Below the pieces are notes generated by a model, which saw only the letters and a program-made list of their open reading frames with translations, made no database searches and was not told the origin of the DNA. Shown here piece after piece: positions 24,334 to 32,867 of a stretch of DNA of 64,000 nt. The translations under genes and the position numbers were made by a program. The DNA lies in NCBI GenBank assembly GCA_002162955.1, contig MABD01000043.1:62001-126000 (forward strand). The letters are read 5' to 3'. Numbering within the stretch: the stretch's first letter is position 1; each line of letters begins with the position of its first letter. Source of the stretch: Gammaproteobacteria bacterium 45_16_T64. GTDB taxonomy: Bacteria > Pseudomonadota > Gammaproteobacteria > Pseudomonadales > Ketobacteraceae.

Positions 24334-26961
24334 TTATTGGGACTTTGCTTGTGCGAGGTGTTCTTGGATCTCCTTGTTGTTGGGGGCAAGCGTACTTGCT
24401 AGTTCAAGCTTCTTTATTCCGAGCTTAAGCTGTCCGTCTTGTACGAGTATCCAGCCATAGGTGTCGGCGATCCCCCCATTTTTTGGCGCTAGGCTATGGG
24501 CTTTTGCTGCTGTCTCAAGTGAGCGCGGGTCTTTGGTTTCTTGGTAAAGCCAGGCCAGATTGTTTAGCGTGACAGGGTCGTTAGGTGAGATCGCAAGTGC
24601 CTTTTCTAGAGTTTGGATGGCAGATTTGTACTCGCCCATGCCGAGAAGGCTGGAGCCTTTGATTTTGAGTGGCTCTGCGGAGCCTTCAATTGCGGATATC
24701 CAAATGTCTAGAAACTGAATGGCTGTGGGTGGATCGCTTTGTTTTAGCATGTTGTATCGTTTTCTTGCGACGATGGGGGATTTGGATTTTCCCCAGGCGA
24801 TATCAGAAAACTTTAGAGCGTCTTCTAGCGCGCCTTCCTTGAAAGCGATGTCAGAAGCGAGACTGTTGGTGATGGCTCCTTCTGGGTTGGTTTGTTTTAT
24901 TTGGCCAAGGATCTTTTTTGCTTCAATGATTCGGTTGTCCGCAATTTCTACGCCAATGAGTTCCGCTAAAAATAGCGTGTTGTTCGGCTCAATTTGTAGC
25001 GCTTGCATGAGCTCCTCGCGGGCTGCTGTGTAGTCGGATTCACTGATGGCTTTTTGGGTTCTGTAGTTGTGGATCTTTAGTGATTGCCCAATGGCAGATC
25101 TGGCTTTGGGGTTTTTACTGTGTGCTGCTTTGGCATGTGTTAGTGCTTTGTCTAGGTCGCGTTGTTTTAGATAGTATTCGCTCAGCACTTCATCTGGGCC
25201 GGTACTTGCGGGGTGTTGGTCCGCTAATTTTAGCATGGTTGGTATTAGATCGGATTCATTGCCCTGTCGAAGAATAGCGTCTGCGAGCCCCTTGTAAGCG
25301 CGAGAGTTGTCGGGTACCAGGGTGATGCCTGCACTAAATAGCTCTTGGGCTTCGGGAAGTCGCTTTTCGACCAGGTTAAGTAGCGCGAGTGCGAAAGTTG
25401 CATCTATGCTTTTGGGGTCTAACTTTATGGCTCTAGCGAAGTGCTCGCGTGCTTTTTGGGGTTGTCCGCTCTTGTGTTCCAGGGAGCCTACAAGAAAGTT
25501 TAGCTGGGGGTCGTTAGTGTTAGCGTTGTATGCAGAGTAAAACTTGGGTTCTGTTGTGTAGGGGTGTGTTAAGTAGTGTTTGAGAAGTCTTTTTTGGATG
25601 CTGGCGGAAGAGGGGGCCTTAGCGTAGGCTTCTTCGAGGTGTTTTAGGGCGAGCTTGGGCTTGTTGTTGGCTGAGTAATAGTCGGCCATTGCAATTCTTA
25701 GCCTGTGCTTCTCGGGTGAAATGGCTATCGCTTTTGTAAGGGCTGTTATCCCCTCTTTCTCGTTCCCTTCAGCAAGCGACGCTAGGCCATATAGGGCGAG
25801 GATTTCTGAGTTATTTTCGCGTGCTTTGACTTCTTCCTTTAGCATGGCAATTACTTTGCTGGGTTGCCTGAGTCCAAGTCTGGTCCTGGCGAGTAGGGAT
25901 AGCGATTGATTGTTTGCTATTTCAGGGTCAAAGCCTTCGGAAAGTAGGCTCTCTGCTTCATCTAGGTTGCCCTTTTTTAAGCTGAGCAAGCCAAGGAGCT
26001 GCTTGCTTTTGGAGTTTGGTGCTACATTGTTTACTTCTAGCAAGAGCTTTTCAGCTTCGTCGTATGATCCTGATCTGTATAACTCTAGGGCTTCGTTGAG
26101 TTTGGATCGTTGCTCGCTAGCTCCTGGGTTGTTTTGGGCGAGTAATCTTGTGTAGATCAGAGCTTCACTTGACCTGCCTCGTGCCGTTAATACATCGATT
26201 AAGGCCTGTAGTACTTTGGTTTTTTGTGGGAGCAGGACGTCGGTTTCCGTGAGGGATAGGAGTGCGTCACTAAGAAGTGTTTCGCTTTTTTCGAGGTCCT
26301 GGTTGCGAAAAGCAATGGCGGCGCTAATAAGTAGGGAATCTGTATGACTTGGTTTGGCGATAAGTGCTTTTTCGGCTTCTTCTTGGGCTTCGGAAAGTTT
26401 GTTTTGTTTAAATAGCAGGGTTGAATATGAATAATGGTAATTTGCTTTGCTATCGGCGTCTGTTATGCGGCTTTTAAGTGTAGCTAGATTGGACGCGGCG
26501 TCGGAATAGTTGTTTGAAAGTAGGTTGGCCCTGAATAGCAGTGTGGTTTTTGTGTCGTTTTCCTCTGTAGTGGTGGTGGTTGTGTTGTCCAGGTACTCTA
26601 GGGCTGACCTTTTTTTGCCACGCATCAAGTAGGCTTTTGCAAGTAGGAGTCTAAGTGTGGTGTCGGGGTTGCTTTTGAGGGGTTCTAATAAGTCGAGTGC
26701 GCTTTTGGGCTGACCGAGATCTATGTTTATCCTTGAGGCGAGCATGATTGCGTCAATGGAGTTTGGTGCCATTCGAAGTGCGTTGCGTGCTTCTATAACG
26801 GCTGCTTTGTACTGGCCTTGGTCGGCGTATGCTTCAGCGCGTTTGAGCGTGGAGGCTAGGAGCTTTGTATCGTCTTCGGGGGTCGGGGAGCATCCTGCAA
26901 TCAATAGTGCTGAAAGTAGGGTAAGTATGCAATAAACAATTGATTGGTTTACTCGATGCAT
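24334..26961 (-). CDS. prsT: PEP-CTERM system TPR-repeat lipoprotein PrsT
   Basis: An 875-residue protein with a lipoprotein signal (LLIAGCSP; Cys at about 24), so it is anchored in the outer or inner membrane facing the periplasm. The rest is almost entirely tetratricopeptide repeats: A-x-x-x-P-x-x-x-x-A-x-x-x-L-A-x-x-x-x units recur from about 30 to 865 (for example YKAAVIEARNALRMAPNS and PQKAREHFARAIKLDPKS). Length and layout fit PrsT, the TPR lipoprotein that co-occurs with exosortase A and the PrsK/PrsR pair. It is thought to act as a scaffold for EPS export or PEP-CTERM handling. It stands alone, 98 bases from the next gene. Confidence 0.88.
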   Translation of the reverse strand: MHRVNQSIVYCILTLLSALLIAGCSPTPEDDTKLLASTLKRAEAYADQGQYKAAVIEARNALRMAPNSIDAIMLASRINIDLGQPKSALDLLEPLKSNPDTTLRLLLAKAYLMRGKKRSALEYLDNTTTTTTEENDTKTTLLFRANLLSNNYSDAASNLATLKSRITDADSKANYHYSYSTLLFKQNKLSEAQEEAEKALIAKPSHTDSLLISAAIAFRNQDLEKSETLLSDALLSLTETDVLLPQKTKVLQALIDVLTARGRSSEALIYTRLLAQNNPGASEQRSKLNEALELYRSGSYDEAEKLLLEVNNVAPNSKSKQLLGLLSLKKGNLDEAESLLSEGFDPEIANNQSLSLLARTRLGLRQPSKVIAMLKEEVKARENNSEILALYGLASLAEGNEKEGITALTKAIAISPEKHRLRIAMADYYSANNKPKLALKHLEEAYAKAPSSASIQKRLLKHYLTHPYTTEPKFYSAYNANTNDPQLNFLVGSLEHKSGQPQKAREHFARAIKLDPKSIDATFALALLNLVEKRLPEAQELFSAGITLVPDNSRAYKGLADAILRQGNESDLIPTMLKLADQHPASTGPDEVLSEYYLKQRDLDKALTHAKAAHSKNPKARSAIGQSLKIHNYRTQKAISESDYTAAREELMQALQIEPNNTLFLAELIGVEIADNRIIEAKKILGQIKQTNPEGAITNSLASDIAFKEGALEDALKFSDIAWGKSKSPIVARKRYNMLKQSDPPTAIQFLDIWISAIEGSAEPLKIKGSSLLGMGEYKSAIQTLEKALAISPNDPVTLNNLAWLYQETKDPRSLETAAKAHSLAPKNGGIADTYGWILVQDGQLKLGIKKLELASTLAPNNKEIQEHLAQAKSQ

Positions 26962-27058
26962 GTAGGCGGTACTCTTGAGGTTACTTGGCTGAATTAGCTG
27001 TAACCTTACAAATTTGCCTGTTTACATGCAACTAGTAAACCGATTTAAGAGAGTTGAA

Positions 27059-27694
27059 CTAATCAATCTGTTTAGTTAGTACGCTATAGTGGCTTTTTAG
27101 CCCTTCGGTATCAACGGTGGCAACTTGGAATCTCCAGAGGCCAGGTGTGAGGTCGTTGATAGTGACCGTTACATCTGCAACCATTTGGGTTTCGGTTTCA
27201 TTGGTGTTGGTGTTGGTTGCAATAACCTCGTAGCCGTCTATTTCACTACTAGATATGCTCTCAAAATTTTCTCGTTGACCGGGTGAGCCCCACTGGAGTG
27301 TGATTGATGGTAGAGCCTCTGGAGTAGTCTCAACAGGGGTTGTTTCCTCTGGAGTGGTCTCTTCAGGAGTGGTTTCCTCTGGAGTGGTCTCTTCAGGAGT
27401 GGTTTCCTCTGGAGTGGTCTCTTCAGGAGTGGTCTCTTCAGGAGTGGTTTCCTCTGGAGTGGTCTCAACAGGGGTAGTTTCTTCTGGAGTGGTCTCTTCA
27501 GGAGTGGTTTCTGTTGTTTCACCAGGGTCAATTGGCTCGCCTGAATCGCCAGGCTCACTTGTATTGCCTGGGTCAGTTTGATCAATCGGGCCATTGGCTG
27601 CGATGTTCGAATCAGATCCGCTCTCAGAGGCTCCGCAACCCGCTAAAAGGGTGGACAAGCACAATATGATTAAAACATTCTTAAGTAACGCCAT
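27059..27694 (-). CDS. Repeat-rich lipoprotein with PEETT repeats and a fibronectin III-like end
   Basis: A 211-residue protein. The ATG at 27694 is preferred because GGAG sits six bases before it; a GTG 15 bases upstream is also open. The lipobox LLAGCG puts the lipidated Cys at about residue 20. Residues of about 25-60 are acidic and Gly/Pro-rich, about 60-135 are thirteen five-residue Glu-Thr-Thr-Pro-Glu/Val repeats, and the last ~80 residues form a beta domain (SITLQWGSP...YEVIATN...LTPGLWRFQVATVD) of fibronectin III type. It is probably a surface lipoprotein whose repeat stalk pushes the beta domain away from the membrane or into the EPS. Function unknown. Confidence 0.75.
   Translation of the reverse strand: MALLKNVLIILCLSTLLAGCGASESGSDSNIAANGPIDQTDPGNTSEPGDSGEPIDPGETTETTPEETTPEETTPVETTPEETTPEETTPEETTPEETTPEETTPEETTPEETTPEETTPVETTPEALPSITLQWGSPGQRENFESISSSEIDGYEVIATNTNTNETETQMVADVTVTINDLTPGLWRFQVATVDTEGLKSHYSVLTKQID
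27318..27512 (-). repeat. Thirteen 15-base tandem repeats with 30- and 60-base higher order
   Basis: Thirteen units of 15 bases alternate between two codon versions (TCTGGAGTGGTCTCT and TCAGGAGTGGTTTCC on the plus strand), giving a 30-base super-repeat with one phase slip near the centre. A 60-base block containing the only Val-coding unit (ACAGGGGT) occurs at both ends. All units are in frame and encode the ETTPE stalk of the lipoprotein. Confidence 0.93.
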
Positions 27695-27991
27695 GAGCTG
27701 CTCCAGCACAAATTCTTTTCTTAAGCCAATCCTAGAAAGGTGAGCAGCTTAACTCAAGCGGAAATGCTAGTAAATGGTTGATATGTGAGGGGCTTCACAG
27801 CAGTTGGATGCATTGTGTCCACTTAATAATGTGCGGTTTATAACACTACCTTACTAAGGTGGAGGTAAGGGGTTATCTAGTTGTGTAAAAATACCATGCT
27901 ATTTATTCGCGTTTGATAATATTCAGTAATATAATGCGCCCACTTAAGTTCGATTGTGTCTGTCAAAACGCTAGGAAGAGGATTTGGTTTC

Positions 27992-29320
27992 GTGAAAGTA
28001 TCAATTTATGGTTCGGGTTATGTTGGTTTGGTAACGGGGGCCTGTTTTTCCGAAATGGGACATGATGTGCTATGTGCGGATGTGGATAAAGGCAAAGTAA
28101 GTAAGTTGCTTAATGGCGAGATACCTATTTATGAGCCTGGGTTGTCAGAAATGGTAGTAAAAAGCGTTGCTGCGGGAACGCTGAACTTTACCACTGACTT
28201 AGAGCTTGCGGCTAAACATGGGGAGTGTGTGTTTATTGCGGTAGGCACCCCACCTGATGAAGATGGCTCGGCAGATTTGCGTTATGTGCTGTCCGTGGCT
28301 GATACTATAGGTAAGTATATTGAGGATTATACGGTTGTTGTTGATAAGTCGACCGTTCCGGTGGGCACGGCCCAAAAAGTGGAGGCAGCTATCCAGTCTG
28401 CGCTGGCACTTCGGGGTGCCGAGGTACCTTACGATGTTGTATCCAATCCAGAGTTTCTAAAAGAAGGTGCGGCTGTATCTGATTTTATGAAGCCAGATAG
28501 AATTGTCATTGGTTCTGGGAGTGAGCGGGCTACTGCAGTATTAAAAGAGCTCTATAGTCCTTTCAATCGTAATCACGACAGAATGCTCATAATGGACACT
28601 ATCTCGGCAGAGTTAACTAAATATGCCGCTAATTCTATGTTGGCTGCCAAAATCTCATTTATGAATGAGATGTCAAATATTGCGGATGCCGTAGGTGCCG
28701 ATATTGAAAGTGTGCGATTGGGTATAGGGTCGGATCCAAGAATTGGTTTCCAGTTTATCTATCCAGGAGCCGGGTACGGCGGGAGCTGTTTCCCTAAGGA
28801 TATTACTGCGTTGCATAGAACAGCTGGTGAGTTTGGCTACGAGGCTCAGATGTTGCAAGCAGTTGACGATATCAATAATGCACAAAAGGAAGTGATTTTT
28901 GCCAAAATCAAAAAACACTACGGAGGCGACCTGAAAGGAAAGCGTTTTGCGCTTTGGGGTCTTTCTTTTAAGCCGAACACAGATGACATGCGGGAGGCAC
29001 CGAGTCGGGTGTTGATGGAAGCCTTGTGGGAGGCTGGCGCGCAGGTATCTGCTTACGACCCAAAGGCTATGGAGGAGACTTCGCGTATATACCCTTCGAA
29101 AGCTGAGTTGTCGTTGGTTGATAGCAAAGAAGAGGCGCTTGAAGGCGCGGATGCTTTGGTTATCATGACAGAGTGGAATGCGTTTAGAGCGTTGAATTTT
29201 GAGACTCTAAGGGGAGCTGTGAAGGATAAGGTTATTTTTGATGGTCGTAATATTTTTGACCCTGAGCGAGTAGAAGAGCAGGGCTTTGCGTATTACGGTA
29301 TTGGAAGAGGCCGGCGCTAA
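27992..29320 (+). CDS. ugd: UDP-glucose 6-dehydrogenase
   Basis: A 442-residue enzyme. The GTG at 27992 is chosen because AGGAAGAGG precedes it and the protein then begins [19 protein letters not shown], the usual N-terminus with the NAD-binding G-x-G-x-x-G. The catalytic Cys is in GGSCFPKD (Cys266). [12 protein letters not shown] and [13 protein letters not shown] are further family blocks. It oxidises UDP-glucose twice to UDP-glucuronate in the cytoplasm, using two NAD+. The product feeds the UDP-glucuronate decarboxylase at the right edge of the window and any uronic-acid sugar in the EPS. It is flanked by the EPS regulator genes and ends in a strong shared terminator. Confidence 0.95.
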   Translation: MKVSIYGSGYVGLVTGACFSEMGHDVLCADVDKGKVSKLLNGEIPIYEPGLSEMVVKSVAAGTLNFTTDLELAAKHGECVFIAVGTPPDEDGSADLRYVLSVADTIGKYIEDYTVVVDKSTVPVGTAQKVEAAIQSALALRGAEVPYDVVSNPEFLKEGAAVSDFMKPDRIVIGSGSERATAVLKELYSPFNRNHDRMLIMDTISAELTKYAANSMLAAKISFMNEMSNIADAVGADIESVRLGIGSDPRIGFQFIYPGAGYGGSCFPKDITALHRTAGEFGYEAQMLQAVDDINNAQKEVIFAKIKKHYGGDLKGKRFALWGLSFKPNTDDMREAPSRVLMEALWEAGAQVSAYDPKAMEETSRIYPSKAELSLVDSKEEALEGADALVIMTEWNAFRALNFETLRGAVKDKVIFDGRNIFDPERVEEQGFAYYGIGRGRR

Positions 29321-29334
29321 GTTAGGTGCGAAGG

Positions 29335-29371
29335 AAAAACCCCCAGCAAATTTATTTGCTGGGGGTTTTTT
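29335..29371. terminator. Bidirectional Rho-independent terminator
   Basis: A 16-bp perfect inverted repeat (29335-29350 with 29355-29370; A5C5AGCAAA and complement) with A and T tracts on the two sides, placed between the converging ugd and prsR genes, 14 and 5 bases from their stop codons. It serves both. Confidence 0.93.
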
Positions 29372-29376
29372 GTGGG

Positions 29377-30735
29377 CTATTCTCCGGCGTTTATATCGTA
29401 CTTCTTGATTAGGTCGTAGAGCGTAGGTCTTGTGACGCCGAGATATTTTGCGGCAGAGGATATCTGTCCGCCAGTGAGGTTGATGGCTTTGAGGATTGCC
29501 GATTTTTCGGCTTCTTGGCGGACCTGGCGTAAGTTTATGGAGAGGTCCTCGTGTAGAGGAAGCGCTAAGTCGCTGACAGATATTGTTTTTTCGTCTGCCA
29601 TAATAACTGAGCGTTTTATCTTGTTCTCTAGCTCCCTCACGTTGCCGGGCCATTCATAGCTCTCAATGGCGGCGGCGGCTTCTGCAGTAAAGCCTTTAAT
29701 GGTTCTGTTGTGTAGCTCTGAATATTTTGAAAGTATGTGTCGTGCGAGTAAAATCTTGTCGCCTTCTCGTTCCCTTAGTGGGGGTAGGGTTACTACGATC
29801 TCGCTAATTCGGTAATACAGGTCTTCTCTAAAAGTTTTCTCAGCCACCATTTCTTCAAGGTTCTTGTTGGTGGCGCAAACAACTCGAACGTCAACTTCAA
29901 TTTCATCGCGCCCGCCTAGGCGTTCGATGGTTCTCTCTTGTAAGAAACGGAGTAGTTTGGCTTGAAGTGCTAGCGGCATGTCGCCAATCTCATCGAGGAA
30001 TAGAGTGCCCCCATTGGCAACTTCAACTTTGCCTAGTGTTCGTTTTGTTGCGCCTGTGAATGCCCCTTTTTCGTACCCAAATAGTTCGCTTTCCATTAGG
30101 TTTTCGGGGACGGCTGCGCAGTTGATTGCGACAAAGCGCTTTTCTGCTCTTGGGCTTAGATTGTGGATTGCCTTGGCTATGACTTCTTTGCCTGTGCCGG
30201 ATTCGCCTAGCACTAAGCAGGTTACATCGACAGGGGATACCTTCTCTACGGTTCTGCAAACCTTGAGCATATTGGCATCGGAAGCGATAATGCCATTAAG
30301 TGGGGATTGGGCTTTGGCTTGAAGTCTTCGGTTTTCCTCTTCGAGAGAGGCCATTTGATAAGCTCGACTTACAATAAGATCCAGAGTATCGGTGTTGACG
30401 GGTTTTTGGTAGAAATCATAGGCGCCTAATGCTACAGCACGTAGTGCGTTGTTGTAGTCATGATAGCCAGTTACGACAATGATTTTAGTGTTGGGGGCAA
30501 GTTTTAAGGTTTCTTGTATAGTCATGAAACCCTCTTCAACACCTTCTTCATCAGGTGGTAGCCCTAGGTCTTGCAGGACAACGGCGGGTTCGTCTTTTCT
30601 AATCGCGGCGATTGCGTTTGTTCTGTCGCCAGCGACAATCACGTCGTATTGGTCAAAGTGCCAGCGCAGTTGGCTTTGTAAGCCTGGGTCGTCTTCTACA
30701 ATGAGTAATTTTGGTTTTTCGTTTTGTTGGTTCAT
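29377..30735 (-). CDS. prsR: PEP-CTERM sigma-54 response regulator PrsR
   Basis: A 452-residue NtrC-type regulator. The receiver domain (1 to about 120) has KPKLLIVEDD and the phosphoacceptor Asp56 in VLQDLGLPPDEEG. The AAA+ domain (about 145-385) has Walker A GESGTGKE (about 175-182) and the sigma-54 contact loop GAFTGA (about 223-228). The C-terminal Fis-type helix-turn-helix is at about 423-447 (GGQISSAAKYLGVTRPTLYDL). All elements needed for activation are intact. Length and the receiver signature fit PrsR of the exosortase-A system. It is 36 bases downstream of prsK. Its likely targets here are the sigma-54 sites at 24142-24156 and 23232-23246. Confidence 0.93.
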   Translation of the reverse strand: MNQQNEKPKLLIVEDDPGLQSQLRWHFDQYDVIVAGDRTNAIAAIRKDEPAVVLQDLGLPPDEEGVEEGFMTIQETLKLAPNTKIIVVTGYHDYNNALRAVALGAYDFYQKPVNTDTLDLIVSRAYQMASLEEENRRLQAKAQSPLNGIIASDANMLKVCRTVEKVSPVDVTCLVLGESGTGKEVIAKAIHNLSPRAEKRFVAINCAAVPENLMESELFGYEKGAFTGATKRTLGKVEVANGGTLFLDEIGDMPLALQAKLLRFLQERTIERLGGRDEIEVDVRVVCATNKNLEEMVAEKTFREDLYYRISEIVVTLPPLREREGDKILLARHILSKYSELHNRTIKGFTAEAAAAIESYEWPGNVRELENKIKRSVIMADEKTISVSDLALPLHEDLSINLRQVRQEAEKSAILKAINLTGGQISSAAKYLGVTRPTLYDLIKKYDINAGE

Positions 30736-30771
30736 ACTGTTTCGCTTGTAGATAGTAAAGGTGGGCGATAT

Positions 30772-32826
30772 TTATTTCATTGGTATGATCATAGTAAATA
30801 GAGTGCCTTCACCAAGAGTGCTCTCTACTGAAAAGTCGCCACCTAAGGATTTGACGAATTCTCTCGTTTGGTAAACGCCTATCCCCATGCCTTTTCCGGA
30901 TTTGGTTGTGTCAAAAGGTTTGAAGAGGCGCTCCTGAATAAATTGTTTGGACATGCCTTCACCGTTGTCTTCTACGGTTATCGTCAGTGTATCGTTTTCT
31001 GTCAGAAGAGTGATATCGATAAAACCATTTTTGTCAGTGGCTTCTTGTGCGTTCTTAATGAGGTGGACCATTACCATTTCAAAGTGGTCCCGGTCTACTG
31101 AGATCTTGGGCGAGAATTCAGCGAGGCGAAGTGATGGGATAGGGTACTGATCGTGACATTTTTTGCATGCATCGACTAAGATCTTGTTGAGGTCGCTCTT
31201 TCCGACCGTTTGTGTGTGTCCTTGCTCTTTTTGCTGAAGCTTTTGTAGTAGATTGCTCATGCGCTTTACGGAATTATCTATCGTGCTAATGGCATCCTCA
31301 ATGAAAGCTGGGTTTTCTTTGTGTTTTGCTGCGTTTTCTACCACTAGTGCTTGTTGTGCTATGAGATTTTTTAGATCGTGCATTACGAAGGCGGTTAGCT
31401 TGTTATAAGCATCAAATTGTTTCGATTCTACCAGCTGTTCTGCTGATTCGTGTCGAGCGATGTAGTTTGATACTTGTTTCCCAACTGTTTTGAGTAGATC
31501 TAAGTCTTCCCAGGTGAGTTGAGTTTCGAGCGGGGGATTGGCGAGGCCCATGAAGCCTATTAGTTCGTCATCGTTAAGCAATGGCAGGATGATCCAAAGA
31601 TTTGGAATTTTATATACCCAGGCGGGCAGCATTTCGTTCATGTTGCTGGTCTGGTTGCTGCTGTCAGCGCTGGGGGAGAAGACCCATTCTTGCTCGATTA
31701 GTGCTTTGCAAAAGTCGGTGTTTTTGGGCTCAGTAATATCCATGTTAGGGAGGTCTAAATTATGGGTGGCAACAGGCCAGTAACCTCCATTGTTATTGTC
31801 AACCCATACGCACCCGCCGGGGCTTTTGAATGTAGAGGCTACTGCTTTTATGGCGCGTTTGTGAAAGTCACCCTCGTCGCTGGGCAATGACAGGTAGTGA
31901 ATCAACCTCAGCCACTCGGTGCGGTAATCGTATTTGTGGTTAAAGAAGTTCTTGTCGATAATTACGCTGAGTCGAGTTCGAATCGTCCTGGATACGAAGA
32001 TGACAACGATGCCTACGCAGGCTGAAAATATCAGCACCATTTGAAGGATGATACCCCAGGTCCCACCGTATAGTTTTATGTAATACCCGCCAGCAGCCAT
32101 CAAGGATAGAAAGAAGCCTGCTGTGGTTAAGCTGGTAGTGTAGAAAACAATAGGGCGGGATATTGAAAGGCTTGTGCGTTGTTCAGGGCTGTTGAGGAAT
32201 GTAATAAGCCCAACAGTTAATAGCAAAGCGCTAGTACCACCAATGGCACCCCTGGCATACCACAAATCGTAATCGATTTGCTTAAATACAAGGCCGTGCG
32301 CAAAAAGGTAGAGGTCGTATAGGAAAATGGACCCCGCAGATATACAGAGCAGCTTGACGTGTCGCTCTTGGTCTGTGTTGCGATATAGCTGTTCGACGGC
32401 AACAAGGCCTAGAATGGCAAGTAGTAGGCCGTTCCAAATGTAAATAGGGTTTATTGATAGGTCGAGGTTTTTAGCGGATGAAAAAACTAATAAGTTGAAC
32501 CCCAGTAACGTAAGCCATAGTCCGTGAATTAGCCCGTAGAATCTCTTGGGGGTTGGTGTGCTCGAGTTACTGTTGAGCGAGCCTAGTATGGCAGTGAACC
32601 AAGCACCATTTTTTAATATTTCTAAGATAGGTAAATAAACCAGGTATTCGGTGCTGCTATAGGCTTCGCTAACAACGAAGTTAAATGCTGCGCTGGCTAG
32701 GACCGCTACACTCAATAAGGCATGGGTTTGTTTTTTGAATAGTGTGTATAGTGAGACCAAAAACAGCACACTAAACAGTATGCCGCCACCACTATAGCTT
32801 AGGCTGCTAATATTTTCAGAGAACAC
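30772..32826 (-). CDS. prsK: PEP-CTERM system histidine kinase PrsK
   Basis: A 684-residue inner-membrane sensor kinase starting with GTG. Residues 1 to about 290 hold eight or so membrane helices, followed by a GAF-like sensor region (about 330-460). The phosphoacceptor His (about 483) is in FVMHDLKNLIAQQ, an HDLKN variant of the usual H-E-x-x-x-P box. The ATPase domain shows N box MVHLIKNAQEAT, G1 DNGEGM and G2 GKGMGIGVYQ. It matches PrsK, the partner of PrsR. The signal sensed by the membrane part is unknown. It lies in the same direction as the DUF1631 gene (41-base gap) and prsR. Confidence 0.92.
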   Translation of the reverse strand: MFSENISSLSYSGGGILFSVLFLVSLYTLFKKQTHALLSVAVLASAAFNFVVSEAYSSTEYLVYLPILEILKNGAWFTAILGSLNSNSSTPTPKRFYGLIHGLWLTLLGFNLLVFSSAKNLDLSINPIYIWNGLLLAILGLVAVEQLYRNTDQERHVKLLCISAGSIFLYDLYLFAHGLVFKQIDYDLWYARGAIGGTSALLLTVGLITFLNSPEQRTSLSISRPIVFYTTSLTTAGFFLSLMAAGGYYIKLYGGTWGIILQMVLIFSACVGIVVIFVSRTIRTRLSVIIDKNFFNHKYDYRTEWLRLIHYLSLPSDEGDFHKRAIKAVASTFKSPGGCVWVDNNNGGYWPVATHNLDLPNMDITEPKNTDFCKALIEQEWVFSPSADSSNQTSNMNEMLPAWVYKIPNLWIILPLLNDDELIGFMGLANPPLETQLTWEDLDLLKTVGKQVSNYIARHESAEQLVESKQFDAYNKLTAFVMHDLKNLIAQQALVVENAAKHKENPAFIEDAISTIDNSVKRMSNLLQKLQQKEQGHTQTVGKSDLNKILVDACKKCHDQYPIPSLRLAEFSPKISVDRDHFEMVMVHLIKNAQEATDKNGFIDITLLTENDTLTITVEDNGEGMSKQFIQERLFKPFDTTKSGKGMGIGVYQTREFVKSLGGDFSVESTLGEGTLFTMIIPMK

Positions 32827-32867
32827 TATGAAAAAGCTTCCGTCTCAATTGGGCATTAGGGTGTGGG

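Noticed and set aside
27028-27042. Sigma-54 site for prsT (CGG-N9-TTGC type on the minus strand)
   Set aside because: GG-N10-GC and TTGC are present, but the -24 element is otherwise unlike the consensus (TTT in place of CAC); too weak to call.
27318-27512. CRISPR-like array
   Set aside because: Units are contiguous, without unique spacers, and code in frame for a protein stalk.
27238-27594. Long open frames on both strands across the lipoprotein repeat
   Set aside because: They arise because a 15-base repeat keeps all frames open; the ETTPE frame has the lipobox and ribosome site, and the others give low-complexity Leu/Arg/Lys or Val/Ser runs.
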